Below, in pieces: positions 16,049-22,638 of a stretch of DNA of 54,123 nt. Below the pieces are notes generated by a model. The model was given only the letters and a program-made list of their open reading frames with translations, searched no databases and was not told where the DNA came from. Numbering within the stretch: position 1 is the first letter of the stretch; each line of letters begins with the position of its first letter. Source of the DNA: Candidatus Gastranaerophilales bacterium (GTDB lineage: Bacteria; Cyanobacteriota; Vampirovibrionia; Gastranaerophilales; Gastranaerophilaceae). The DNA lies in NCBI GenBank assembly GCA_944323875.1, contig CALUUH010000011.1:1-54123 (forward strand), read 5' to 3'. Position numbers and translations under genes: made by a program.

Positions 16049-17941
16049 TTAGTTCAAATCATGATCTATAAACGATACAAATTCTTCCACAAGAGCCTTG
16101 TTCCATTTTTTGCCGGCATCTTTTTTAATGATTTCCAGAGCTTCTTTAGGACTGAGTTTTGCTCTGTAAGGTCTTTGCTCGGTAAGTGCAAAATATGCGT
16201 CCACAATCAGGATAATTTGAGAAGTCATAGGAATTTCTTCTTTTGCGATTTTACCCGGATAACCTGTTCCATCCCAATTTTCGTGGTGATGCTCAATAAT
16301 TGGTATTACATCCTGAATGTAGGAAATAGGTTTCAGAATTTCGCGTGCCGCAATAAGCGGATGTTCCTGCATTTTTATATGTTCAATATCTGTCAACGGG
16401 CCGCGCTTCATAAGAATTGACTGCGGCAGCATAAGGTTTCCGATATCATAAAGCAGAGTTGCAATACGAAGGTTGTCTATTTCTTCTTTTGAAAGGTCAA
16501 AACGTTTTGCCAGACTTACGGCCAAAAGTACTTTTGACTTCATTATGCCTTCTGAGTGCAGAGGGTTATAAATACTGTTAATCATGTCTGCAACAGAATA
16601 TAAAACATCTTTTGTCTGATTTGCAGTTTTCAATTTTTCACAAATTTCATCCGATACAGACCTGTCAATCGGAACATTGTGTTTGGATAAAATATCAAGG
16701 AATGTATTAACTGCAATTTCCTGCCAGCTTGTTTCTGATATAGGTTTTGCCAGCGTAACCTGATTACGTCCGTTACGTTTTGAAAGATACATTGCCTGAT
16801 CTGTTAATTCCATAACTTCTTCAATATTATCAGAATGTTCCAGATAAGTTGCGACCCCGATACTTGCCGTGATATGTCCGATTGTTTCGATTTCTTCGGA
16901 TTCAATTGCTTTTCTGATACGTTCTGCGGCTATCATAGCACCTTTTGAATCAATCCCCGGAAGCAGCAGATTAAATTCTTCACCGCCCATACGCGCTGCA
17001 ATATCTATTGAACGTGCATTTTTCTTTAAGATATCGGCAATAGTTTTTATTGCAAGGTCTCCGTATGCATGCCCGTGAACATCATTGATTTTTTTCAAAA
17101 AGTCCAAATCCAGCCCTATGATACTGAACGGTTGATTTTGACGCTGGGCACGGGTAACTTCTCTTGCAAGACATTCTTCAAAATATCGTCTGTTATATAG
17201 GCCTGTTAAACTGTCGGTAACTGCTTGAGATTTTACAGTTTCAAATAAATCTGCAATTGTTATGGCAACTTCAATTTGCTGTGCGTAAGTATTAAGAAAA
17301 TCAGCCTCGGTTTCGGTCAAATCCTCGCGGGACGAAAATACGCAAAAAATTCCGAATGGCTTATTTCGTGTGTAGAGCGGGATTATGATTATTGATTTGC
17401 TTTGTTTTTCCCGTAAAGTTTCATTGACGGTTTCATCATCCAGTTCCGGTAAAATAGATTTCAGAGCTTTTTCAAAGTTTTTTGTCTGGACGATTTTCTT
17501 TTCGTACAGTGCTTCTGCATAAAAACTATCAGAGGAGAAGGCAAGCCTTCTTGTTTGCATCGGATCATGAATAATGCTGTTAACACGCTGGATAGCAAGG
17601 TCTTTAGACTGGGCAAGAACAGACATGTATTCGCCTTTTTCGTCAGATGCCACGCGAATAATATTACTGTGAAGATATCCAAGTTCGCCTTGCAGGCTGT
17701 TAACTATATTTTCAAGAACACTTTGCAACGGTTTTGCAGAATTCATCATATCTAATATATGCTGCAAAGTCAGTATTCTTTTGTTTGCCAGATTAAGTTC
17801 TTTTGTTCGTTGTTCTATTTCTTTTTCAAGCTGCAAATTCCGTTCATAAATTTCCAGATAGTCAGTTTTACCGCCGTAGATACTATTCTCCACCTCGGTT
17901 ACTTTAAGACTTAATTCTTTTAGTTTATCGAAAAAACCCAT
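16049..17941 (-). CDS. GAF-GGDEF-HD signalling protein (diguanylate cyclase with degenerate HD-GYP)
   Basis: This is a 630-residue cytoplasmic protein. An N-terminal coiled coil (residues about 25-60) precedes a GAF domain (about 70-235). The GGDEF domain has an intact active site, RMGGEEF, with an inhibitory-site motif RSID five residues before it, so it should make cyclic di-GMP. The C-terminal HD domain keeps HHENWDGTGYP, but the HD pair reads YD in LLYDIGN and the later DAL motif reads FAL, so phosphodiesterase activity is doubtful. Linked pilus genes in the window make a motility or adhesion role attractive, though this is inference. thiL follows after 4 bp. Confidence 0.9.
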   Translation of the reverse strand: MGFFDKLKELSLKVTEVENSIYGGKTDYLEIYERNLQLEKEIEQRTKELNLANKRILTLQHILDMMNSAKPLQSVLENIVNSLQGELGYLHSNIIRVASDEKGEYMSVLAQSKDLAIQRVNSIIHDPMQTRRLAFSSDSFYAEALYEKKIVQTKNFEKALKSILPELDDETVNETLREKQSKSIIIIPLYTRNKPFGIFCVFSSREDLTETEADFLNTYAQQIEVAITIADLFETVKSQAVTDSLTGLYNRRYFEECLAREVTRAQRQNQPFSIIGLDLDFLKKINDVHGHAYGDLAIKTIADILKKNARSIDIAARMGGEEFNLLLPGIDSKGAMIAAERIRKAIESEEIETIGHITASIGVATYLEHSDNIEEVMELTDQAMYLSKRNGRNQVTLAKPISETSWQEIAVNTFLDILSKHNVPIDRSVSDEICEKLKTANQTKDVLYSVADMINSIYNPLHSEGIMKSKVLLAVSLAKRFDLSKEEIDNLRIATLLYDIGNLMLPQSILMKRGPLTDIEHIKMQEHPLIAAREILKPISYIQDVIPIIEHHHENWDGTGYPGKIAKEEIPMTSQIILIVDAYFALTEQRPYRAKLSPKEALEIIKKDAGKKWNKALVEEFVSFIDHDLN

Positions 17942-17976
17942 TTGCCCCTGAAAAATTACAAACTGATCCTATTAAT

Positions 17977-18006
17977 ATTATACACCATGTTTGACAAATT
18001 TAACAA
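17977..18006 (-). promoter_or_regulatory. Promoter of the GGDEF-thiL-ispD unit
   Basis: On the minus strand TTGTTA (18001-18006) precedes TATAAT (17977-17982) by 18 bp, about 36 bp before the GGDEF gene start, which follows AGGGG. Confidence 0.6.
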
Positions 18007-18052
18007 ATCCGGCGTGTATTTTGTTAATTTTTTTAACCAAAAACAACTTGGA

Positions 18053-19009
18053 TCAACTTCTGTCCTCAAGAAATGCAGCTCCGATAACCCCTGAAAAATC
18101 ACCGAGTGCGGCTTTTTTGAATTCGATTTTTTCAGCAGGCACAGGCAGAGATTTTGCGCGTGCTTTTTTGATAGTTTTTTGATAAAAGAAATCAACAGCA
18201 TTAATGAGCCCGCCGCCGAGAACAATTAATTTAGGGTTGATAAAATTAATTATACTTGCAATACCGCCTGAAAGGTATTCAGCCGCTTCTGTGACACATT
18301 GGGTGACGAGTTCATCTTCGCGTTCAATTGATTTGTGTATCATACTTGAAGTTATTGCTTTTCCGGGTTCAAGATAGTCGAGAATACAGGATTTGCGGCC
18401 TTTTTTAAGTGCTCCTTCAATACGCTTTTCTATAGCAGAACGAGAAGCATAGGCTTCAAGACATCCGTGCGCTCCGCAGGCACATTGGCGGCCGTTAAGA
18501 TCAACGATTACATGGCCTATTTCTCCGGCTGTTCCGGTTGCGCCGGTTATAATTTTACCTTCTTTAACTATTGCTGAGCCGACACCTGTGCCGACAAAAA
18601 TGCAAACAAAATCGTCACATCCCTTGGCCGCTCCGAATTTCATCTCACCGATAGCCGCTATCTCTACATCATTACCCAAAAATACAGGAATATTAAAATG
18701 CGGACATAACTCTTTTTGAAAATTCAGGTTGTAACAATCGAGATTTGGAGCGGCAATAAGCGTGCAATTCTCTCTGTCTGTTTGTCCTGCTGCGCCTATT
18801 CCTATGGATGAGATATCTTCCTGCTTTAAGTTGCAGGTTACTAATAACTCATTAATACTTTCTATGATTTTGCGGATAATATTTTGTGCACCCTTTTCTT
18901 TTTTCGTCTTTTTTTTAACGTGCTCAATAACTTCTCCGGTTTGTCTGTCAACCAGCGCCGTGAGAATTTTTGTTCCGCCTAAATCAATTCCTATTGCATA
19001 CTTTTTCAT
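18053..19009 (-). CDS. glk: ROK-family sugar kinase, probable glucokinase
   Basis: This 318-residue ATP-dependent sugar kinase belongs to the ROK family. It has the phosphate-binding start IGIDLGGTKILTALVD, the sugar-contact region FLGNDVEIAAIGE, the nucleotide segment GTGVGSAIVKEGKI and the ROK zinc motif CACGAHGCLEAYAS, preceded by GEIGHVIVD. These favour a glucokinase, but N-acetylmannosamine or fructose cannot be excluded. There is no ribosome-binding site. A promoter (AGGCAA complement at 19041-19046, TATAAT at 19019-19024) lies so close to the ATG that the mRNA is nearly leaderless. Confidence 0.92.
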   Translation of the reverse strand: MKKYAIGIDLGGTKILTALVDRQTGEVIEHVKKKTKKEKGAQNIIRKIIESINELLVTCNLKQEDISSIGIGAAGQTDRENCTLIAAPNLDCYNLNFQKELCPHFNIPVFLGNDVEIAAIGEMKFGAAKGCDDFVCIFVGTGVGSAIVKEGKIITGATGTAGEIGHVIVDLNGRQCACGAHGCLEAYASRSAIEKRIEGALKKGRKSCILDYLEPGKAITSSMIHKSIEREDELVTQCVTEAAEYLSGGIASIINFINPKLIVLGGGLINAVDFFYQKTIKKARAKSLPVPAEKIEFKKAALGDFSGVIGAAFLEDRS

Positions 19010-19086
19010 ATACTACATATTATATATGGTAAATACCAAAAGGCAATTCTGATATCCTGCTTATTTTTAAGACTATATCAAACCTT

Positions 19087-20184
19087 TTAAACTGCAAATC
19101 TAAAGTGAACAATATCCCCGTCCTGCACCTCATAATCTTTACCTTCCAGACGGGTTACGCCTTTATCTTTGCAAGCTGTATAAGAACCGCATTCTACAAA
19201 ATCTTTATATGCTGTAACTTCTGCTCTGATAAATCCTTTTTCAAAATCTGTATGGATTACACCTGCAGCCTGCGGAGCTTTTGCTCCTGCCGGAATTGTC
19301 CACGCATGAACTTCTTTTTCGCCCGCGGTTATAAAGGTACGTAAATTCAAAAGGTGATAAACAGATTTTATCATTCTGTCGATACCGCTGTCCTCAATAC
19401 CTAACTCAGCTAAGTATTCTTTTGCCTCCTCAGCGCCCAATTCGGCCAGTTCTTCTTCAATTTTTGCTGATATCAGAACAACTTCCGCATTATGTTTTGC
19501 TGCATATTCCTTAACCTGTTTTGTATAATCGTTTCCGTCTTTTAAGTCGTATTCAGAAACATTTGCCGCATAAATAACCGGTTTTGTAGACATCAGGTTA
19601 AGTTGTTTTGCAACGGCAATTTCATCTTCATTAAAGTAATCTTTCAGATTAATAAATGTACCTTCTGACAAAAGCTCTGTCAATTTAGTAAGAACTTTAT
19701 CTTCCAATACAGCAGCTTTATCACCGCCTTTTGCCTGTTTTGAAATTCTTGCCTGTCTTTTTTCAACAGACGCAAGATCAGCAAGCGCAAGTTCGGTATT
19801 TATAACCTCAATATCGTCAAGCGGATTTACTTTGCCTGCAACGTGAATTGTATTAGGGTCGTCAAAACAGCGAACAACCTGAATTATGGCATCAACTTCG
19901 CGTATATTGTGCAGAAACTGGTTTCCTAATCCTTCTCCTTTGCTGGCACCTTTTACAAGCCCCGCAATATCTACAAATTCAATTGCCGTAGGTATTATAA
20001 CTTCTGTTTTGCAAAGCTTTGCCAGAATATCTAATCTCTCGTCCGGCACATTTACAACCCCGACATTAGGTTCTATTGTACAAAACGGATAATTTGCACT
20101 CTGTGCATTCTTTGCACTGGTAAGTGCATTAAAAAGTGTTGATTTCCCTACATTCGGCAAGCCGACTATACCTGTTCTCAGCAT
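19087..20184 (-). CDS. ychF: Ribosome-binding ATPase YchF
   Basis: YchF is a universally conserved Obg-like P-loop ATPase that binds ribosomes and takes part in stress responses. The 365-residue protein begins LRTGIVGLPNVGKSTLFNALT with the family switch sequence YPFCTIEPNVG. It has FVDIAGLVKGASKGEGLGNQFL and ends in the TGS domain with a typical C-terminal DGDIVHFRFAV. Length is normal. The ATG at 20184 follows AAGGAA. It is a single gene on the edge of the accessory island that follows. Confidence 0.96.
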   Translation of the reverse strand: MLRTGIVGLPNVGKSTLFNALTSAKNAQSANYPFCTIEPNVGVVNVPDERLDILAKLCKTEVIIPTAIEFVDIAGLVKGASKGEGLGNQFLHNIREVDAIIQVVRCFDDPNTIHVAGKVNPLDDIEVINTELALADLASVEKRQARISKQAKGGDKAAVLEDKVLTKLTELLSEGTFINLKDYFNEDEIAVAKQLNLMSTKPVIYAANVSEYDLKDGNDYTKQVKEYAAKHNAEVVLISAKIEEELAELGAEEAKEYLAELGIEDSGIDRMIKSVYHLLNLRTFITAGEKEVHAWTIPAGAKAPQAAGVIHTDFEKGFIRAEVTAYKDFVECGSYTACKDKGVTRLEGKDYEVQDGDIVHFRFAV

Positions 20185-20253
20185 TTATTCAATTCCTTAT
20201 TTATGTTATACGCTACAATGATTATAACACAAAATTATTATGGGGCCGTTTAA

Positions 20254-20885
20254 CTATTTATTGCTTGCTGTTTGGAATTTAATATTATGAGATTGCAAAA
20301 CTTTTTTGAATGGTGTTTGTTCTGTTTTGTTGTTTTCTATCAAAAAATAGGCTTTCTGCGAATATTTTTCCAATATATTAAAAGCTTGTTCTGTAGGAAT
20401 AAAATCTCCTCTTGTATGAATTTGTATCATGTGAACTTTTTCTTTTTGCGCTGCATATTCAAGAATTTCAACGAATTCAGGATTTTCTAACGGTTCGGCA
20501 AAGTTAATACAAGATGACGTATTGAGGACACTGAATTACAGATTTTGTCAAACTGTGTTTTAAATTGTTCTGCTGTAATTTGTATGCGATTTTGAGAAAA
20601 TGCTTGCAATGGAATTTCACAGCTTTTGCATTCAAAATTACATCCGGTTACAAGACTAAATTCTAAAAATGGGATATTTACCTCGCCTTTATTTATAAAT
20701 TTTGATATTTCTTCTTCCACAAAGCGGCGCAAATAATATTCTTTTTTCATCGGGTTAAGAAATCTGGCTTGCTTAAACCAGATGTATTTTTTTATTTCTA
20801 CACCAAATCTGCTAAATGCATTGCTTTTAAAATATGCTGTCAAATAATCTTTAGACGTAACGCAATTCTGTGCCAAATTTTCCAT
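20254..20885 (-). pseudogene. Radical SAM protein gene with a frameshift
   Basis: The intact part encodes 132 residues with the radical SAM motif CNFECKSC (C-x3-C-x2-C). The frame then runs into a premature TAG at 20487. In another frame the sequence continues plausibly for about 78 residues (N-F-A-E-P-L-E-N-P-E-F, then Q-I-H-T-R-G-D) to a TAG at 20254, so a single frameshift near 20500-20520 explains the break. Even joined, the protein (about 210 residues) is short for the family. It may be a real decayed gene or a sequencing error. Confidence 0.65.
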
Positions 20886-20936
20886 ACTTCATACCTGTTT
20901 TAGCCATTCAGACTATCGCCATGTATATCATTTAAA

Positions 20937-20962
20937 ACGATAAATGTCAAGATATTTATCGT
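20937..20962. promoter_or_regulatory. Inverted-repeat operator upstream of the first XRE gene
   Basis: ACGATAAAT and ATTTATCGT are perfect 9-bp arms separated by 8 bp, about 57 bp before the XRE start at 21019. This is a typical site for autoregulation. Confidence 0.55.
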
Positions 20963-21018
20963 TATTCGTGGATTACATTTCGTAATAATAGAATATAAAC
21001 TTTTAAATAGGAGCTATT

Positions 21019-21333
21019 ATGGACTTAAAACAGAAAATTGGTAAACGCATAAAAGAATTACGTAAAAGCAGAAAGCTATCACAGGAACGGTTATCCGAAC
21101 TTGCCGACATAGCACAAAATTCGCTCAGCAATATAGAAACAGGAGACAATTTTTTTACAGCAGAAACTCTGGAGAAGCTGGCAAAAGCACTGGAAATTGA
21201 GCCTCAAGAGTTGTTTAACTTCGGGCATTTAAAAAGTAATGAAAAAATGCTGGGAGAAATAAATACATTATTAAAAACGCATCCTGAAAAAATCCCGGAA
21301 GTTTACAGAATAGTTAAGGCTATTATTTTATAA
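21019..21333 (+). CDS. XRE-family helix-turn-helix regulator
   Basis: The 104-residue DNA-binding protein has its HTH at residues about 6-62 (IGKRIKELRKSRKLSQERLSELADIAQNSLSNIE). A short C-terminal extension may dimerise. The ATG follows TAGGAG. It is immediately followed, 26 bp after its stop, by the -10 box of the first toxin-like module, and an inverted repeat lies upstream of it, so control of itself and possibly of the module is plausible. Confidence 0.88.
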   Translation: MDLKQKIGKRIKELRKSRKLSQERLSELADIAQNSLSNIETGDNFFTAETLEKLAKALEIEPQELFNFGHLKSNEKMLGEINTLLKTHPEKIPEVYRIVKAIIL

Positions 21334-21359
21334 AAATATTTCCGTTATTTAAACGATTG

Positions 21360-21414
21360 TATTATGCTACCTCTCTGGTTTAATTAATATAAAAGGGCAG
21401 TGCTCCTTTCTATC
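21360..21414 (+). promoter_or_regulatory. Toxin module 1: sense -10 box and anti-Shine-Dalgarno segment
   Basis: A -10-like TATTAT (21360-21365) lies in a stretch identical in both modules. The 5' leader contains TCCTTTCTA (21404-21412), which is perfectly complementary to TAGAAAGGA (21457-21465) covering the ribosome-binding site of the peptide ORF. The stem would hide the start of translation. Confidence 0.6.
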
Positions 21415-21476
21415 TCTGCTTTCAGCGGCACAGACTTCAAATCTGAATTTCCCGCGTAGAAAGGAGGTGATAGATT

Positions 21477-21548
21477 GTGGATTTCAGTATTTCTGAAAAA
21501 GCGCTACTGCTTATCTTGCTGATAATAGTAGCGCTTAAAACCCAATAA
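21477..21548 (+). CDS. Small hydrophobic peptide 1, type I toxin-like
   Basis: The ORF has 23 codons from GTG, 9 nt after AAGGAGG, with an in-frame stop just upstream. Residues 9-20 (ALLLILLIIVAL) form one membrane helix between a charged N-terminus (D, E, K) and a K-T-Q tail. Module 2 encodes nearly the same peptide, with Ser/Thr and Gln/Asn exchanges. Size, hydrophobicity, hidden ribosome-binding site and overlapping antisense promoter match type I toxins (Fst, TxpA/BsrG, holin-like groups). The AAAGGAGGTGAT start context also recalls the holin-like toxins of Firmicutes. Toxicity is inferred, not shown. Confidence 0.7.
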   Translation: MDFSISEKALLLILLIIVALKTQ

Positions 21549-21590
21549 AGGGGCATCTATGTGCGGACTAGCAATCCGCACGCCCTTTCT
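21495..21590 (-). ncRNA. Predicted antisense RNA of toxin module 1
   Basis: A minus-strand promoter would start RNA at about 21590. It ends at an intrinsic terminator formed by AAGCGCTACT (21499-21508) and AGTAGCGCTT (21527-21536), followed on the minus strand by TTTTT. The RNA of about 95 nt overlaps the 3' half of the peptide ORF and the sense terminator, as in type I antitoxins. Confidence 0.6.
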
Positions 21591-21597
21591 TTTTATA
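21547..21597 (+). terminator. Terminator of toxin module 1 sense RNA
   Basis: AAAGGGGC pairs with GCCCTTT, and inside it GTGCGGA (21561-21567) pairs with TCCGCAC (21575-21581), followed by CTTTTTAT. The same hairpin would form the 5' end of the antisense RNA, a usual kissing site. Confidence 0.7.
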
Positions 21598-21625
21598 TTA
21601 TAACGTATTTTTACCATAATTTCAA
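21597..21625 (-). promoter_or_regulatory. Antisense promoter of module 1
   Basis: On the minus strand TTGAAA (21620-21625), exactly 17 bp, TATAAT (21597-21602): a consensus -10 with optimal spacing. Confidence 0.75.
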
Positions 21626-21689
21626 GTGCCCGACAATTTTTTGTTACAATTGACAATTAACAATAATATTTCCATTATTTAAACGATTG

Positions 21690-21743
21690 TATTATGCTAC
21701 CTCTCTGGTTTAATTAATATAAAAGGGCAATGCCCCTTCTATC
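21690..21743 (+). promoter_or_regulatory. Toxin module 2: sense -10 box and anti-Shine-Dalgarno segment
   Basis: TATTAT (21690-21695) lies in the same conserved flank as in module 1. The anti-Shine-Dalgarno segment reads CCTTCTATC here, one T shorter than in module 1, so the sequestering stem has a bulge and may be weaker. Confidence 0.55.
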
Positions 21744-21805
21744 TCTGCTTTCAGCGGCACAGACTTCAAATCTGAATTTCCCGTGTAGAAAGGAGGTGAT
21801 AGATT

Positions 21806-21877
21806 GTGGATTTCAGTATAACTGAAAAAGCGCTACTGCTTATCTTGCTGATAATAGTAGCGCTCAAAACAAATTAA
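21806..21877 (+). CDS. Small hydrophobic peptide 2, type I toxin-like
   Basis: The 23-codon ORF starts with GTG behind AAAGGAGG. It differs from peptide 1 at residue 6 (Thr for Ser) and at the last residue (Asn for Gln); the membrane helix ALLLILLIIVAL is identical. The module lies 329 bp downstream of the first as a tandem duplicate. Conservation of the peptide and of all RNA signals in both copies argues that both are functional. Confidence 0.7.
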   Translation: MDFSITEKALLLILLIIVALKTN

Positions 21878-21916
21878 AAGGGGCATCTATGTGCGGTTCT
21901 CAAGCCGCACGCCCTT
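21824..21916 (-). ncRNA. Predicted antisense RNA of toxin module 2
   Basis: Same layout as module 1: start near 21916 from a minus-strand promoter, end at the GCGCTACT/AGTAGCGC hairpin within the peptide codons (21830-21864), followed by TTTTT on the minus strand. Confidence 0.6.
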
Positions 21917-21924
21917 TCTTTTAT
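21876..21924 (+). terminator. Terminator of toxin module 2 sense RNA
   Basis: AAAGGGGC pairs with GCCCTTT and encloses the hairpin GTGCGG-ttctcaag-CCGCAC; CTTTTATT follows. Confidence 0.65.
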
Positions 21925-21951
21925 TATAAATCATGTTTTAACAATTTTCAA
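21923..21951 (-). promoter_or_regulatory. Antisense promoter of module 2
   Basis: On the minus strand TTGAAA (21946-21951), exactly 17 bp, TATAAT (21923-21928). The spacer sequence has diverged from module 1 but both hexamers and their distance are kept. Confidence 0.75.
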
Positions 21952-22032
21952 GTGGCCAAATAAAATTCTTTACAATCACTGTTATTCAAAGTCTCTATAA
22001 TTGCCAAAATATTTTCTATAGATGTTTGATGA

Positions 22033-22206
22033 CAGATATTAGGATTTAAATATAAAGACTTATTTACGTTTGATACTCCTGTAGAAAAAGATGCACTTAA
22101 AGCTTTTTTTTTAAAACTTAGCGAATTAAATCAAACGGATGCAAAATATTTTTTAACCTGTATTAATGCTTATTTGGCTGCCAAGAATGAAAATAGTGGA
22201 AAATAA
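22033..22206 (+). pseudogene. 5'-truncated regulator fragment
   Basis: An open frame of 57 codons begins right after a TGA and has no start codon or ribosome-binding site. It encodes YKDLFTFDTPVEKDALKAFF and ends NAYLAAKNENSGK, which looks like the C-terminal, post-HTH part of an XRE-type regulator (compare QELFNFG in the gene at 21019). The HTH half is missing. Confidence 0.5.
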
Positions 22207-22217
22207 ATTATTAGTTA

Positions 22218-22541
22218 TCAGTGTTTAGTTTCAGTAATAAACAAAAGGATTTTTAACAGTAAATTCTTTTGTTCAAAATTTAATTTACTCATACACTGTT
22301 CCACAATTGAGGAGACTTCTTTATTGCCCGCATACTCATCTTCACCAAAATTAAATAAATACATCAATGGCGTTTCTAATGCATTTGAGATATTGAACAA
22401 TACCTTAGAGGACGGGAAGCTATAACCTGTTTCTGTACCTGAAATTGTTTGTTTTGAACAATCGCATTTTTCAGCCAACTGTTCTTGCGTAAGCCCTGCA
22501 CGCTTACGATAGAGCTTTACGTTTTCTCCAAACTTTTTCAT
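22218..22541 (-). CDS. XRE-family helix-turn-helix regulator
   Basis: The 107-residue protein has an HTH (FGENVKLYRKRAGLTQEQLAEKC) and a short C-terminal tail. I prefer the ATG at 22541, which begins right at the domain; the frame is open to an ATG at 22604. A perfect palindrome lies just upstream in the longer frame, another reason to favour the inner start. It is convergent with the toxin modules and lies between them and secA. Confidence 0.85.
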   Translation of the reverse strand: MKKFGENVKLYRKRAGLTQEQLAEKCDCSKQTISGTETGYSFPSSKVLFNISNALETPLMYLFNFGEDEYAGNKEVSSIVEQCMSKLNFEQKNLLLKILLFITETKH

Positions 22542-22577
22542 TATTTCTTCATTTGTATACAGCATAACAAGAGCATA

Positions 22578-22592
22578 TACGATTAAATCGTA
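22578..22592. promoter_or_regulatory. Palindromic operator candidate
   Basis: TACGATTAAATCGTA is a perfect 15-bp palindrome 37 bp before the XRE start at 22541. Its half-site ACGAT also appears in the operator at 20937. Confidence 0.5.
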
Positions 22593-22638
22593 CTTCTCAA
22601 GCAAACATTATCGAACTTGTACGGATATATTGTACTTA

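Noticed and set aside
15896-16420. 174-codon plus-strand ORF
   Set aside because: It is a shadow across thiL and the GGDEF gene.
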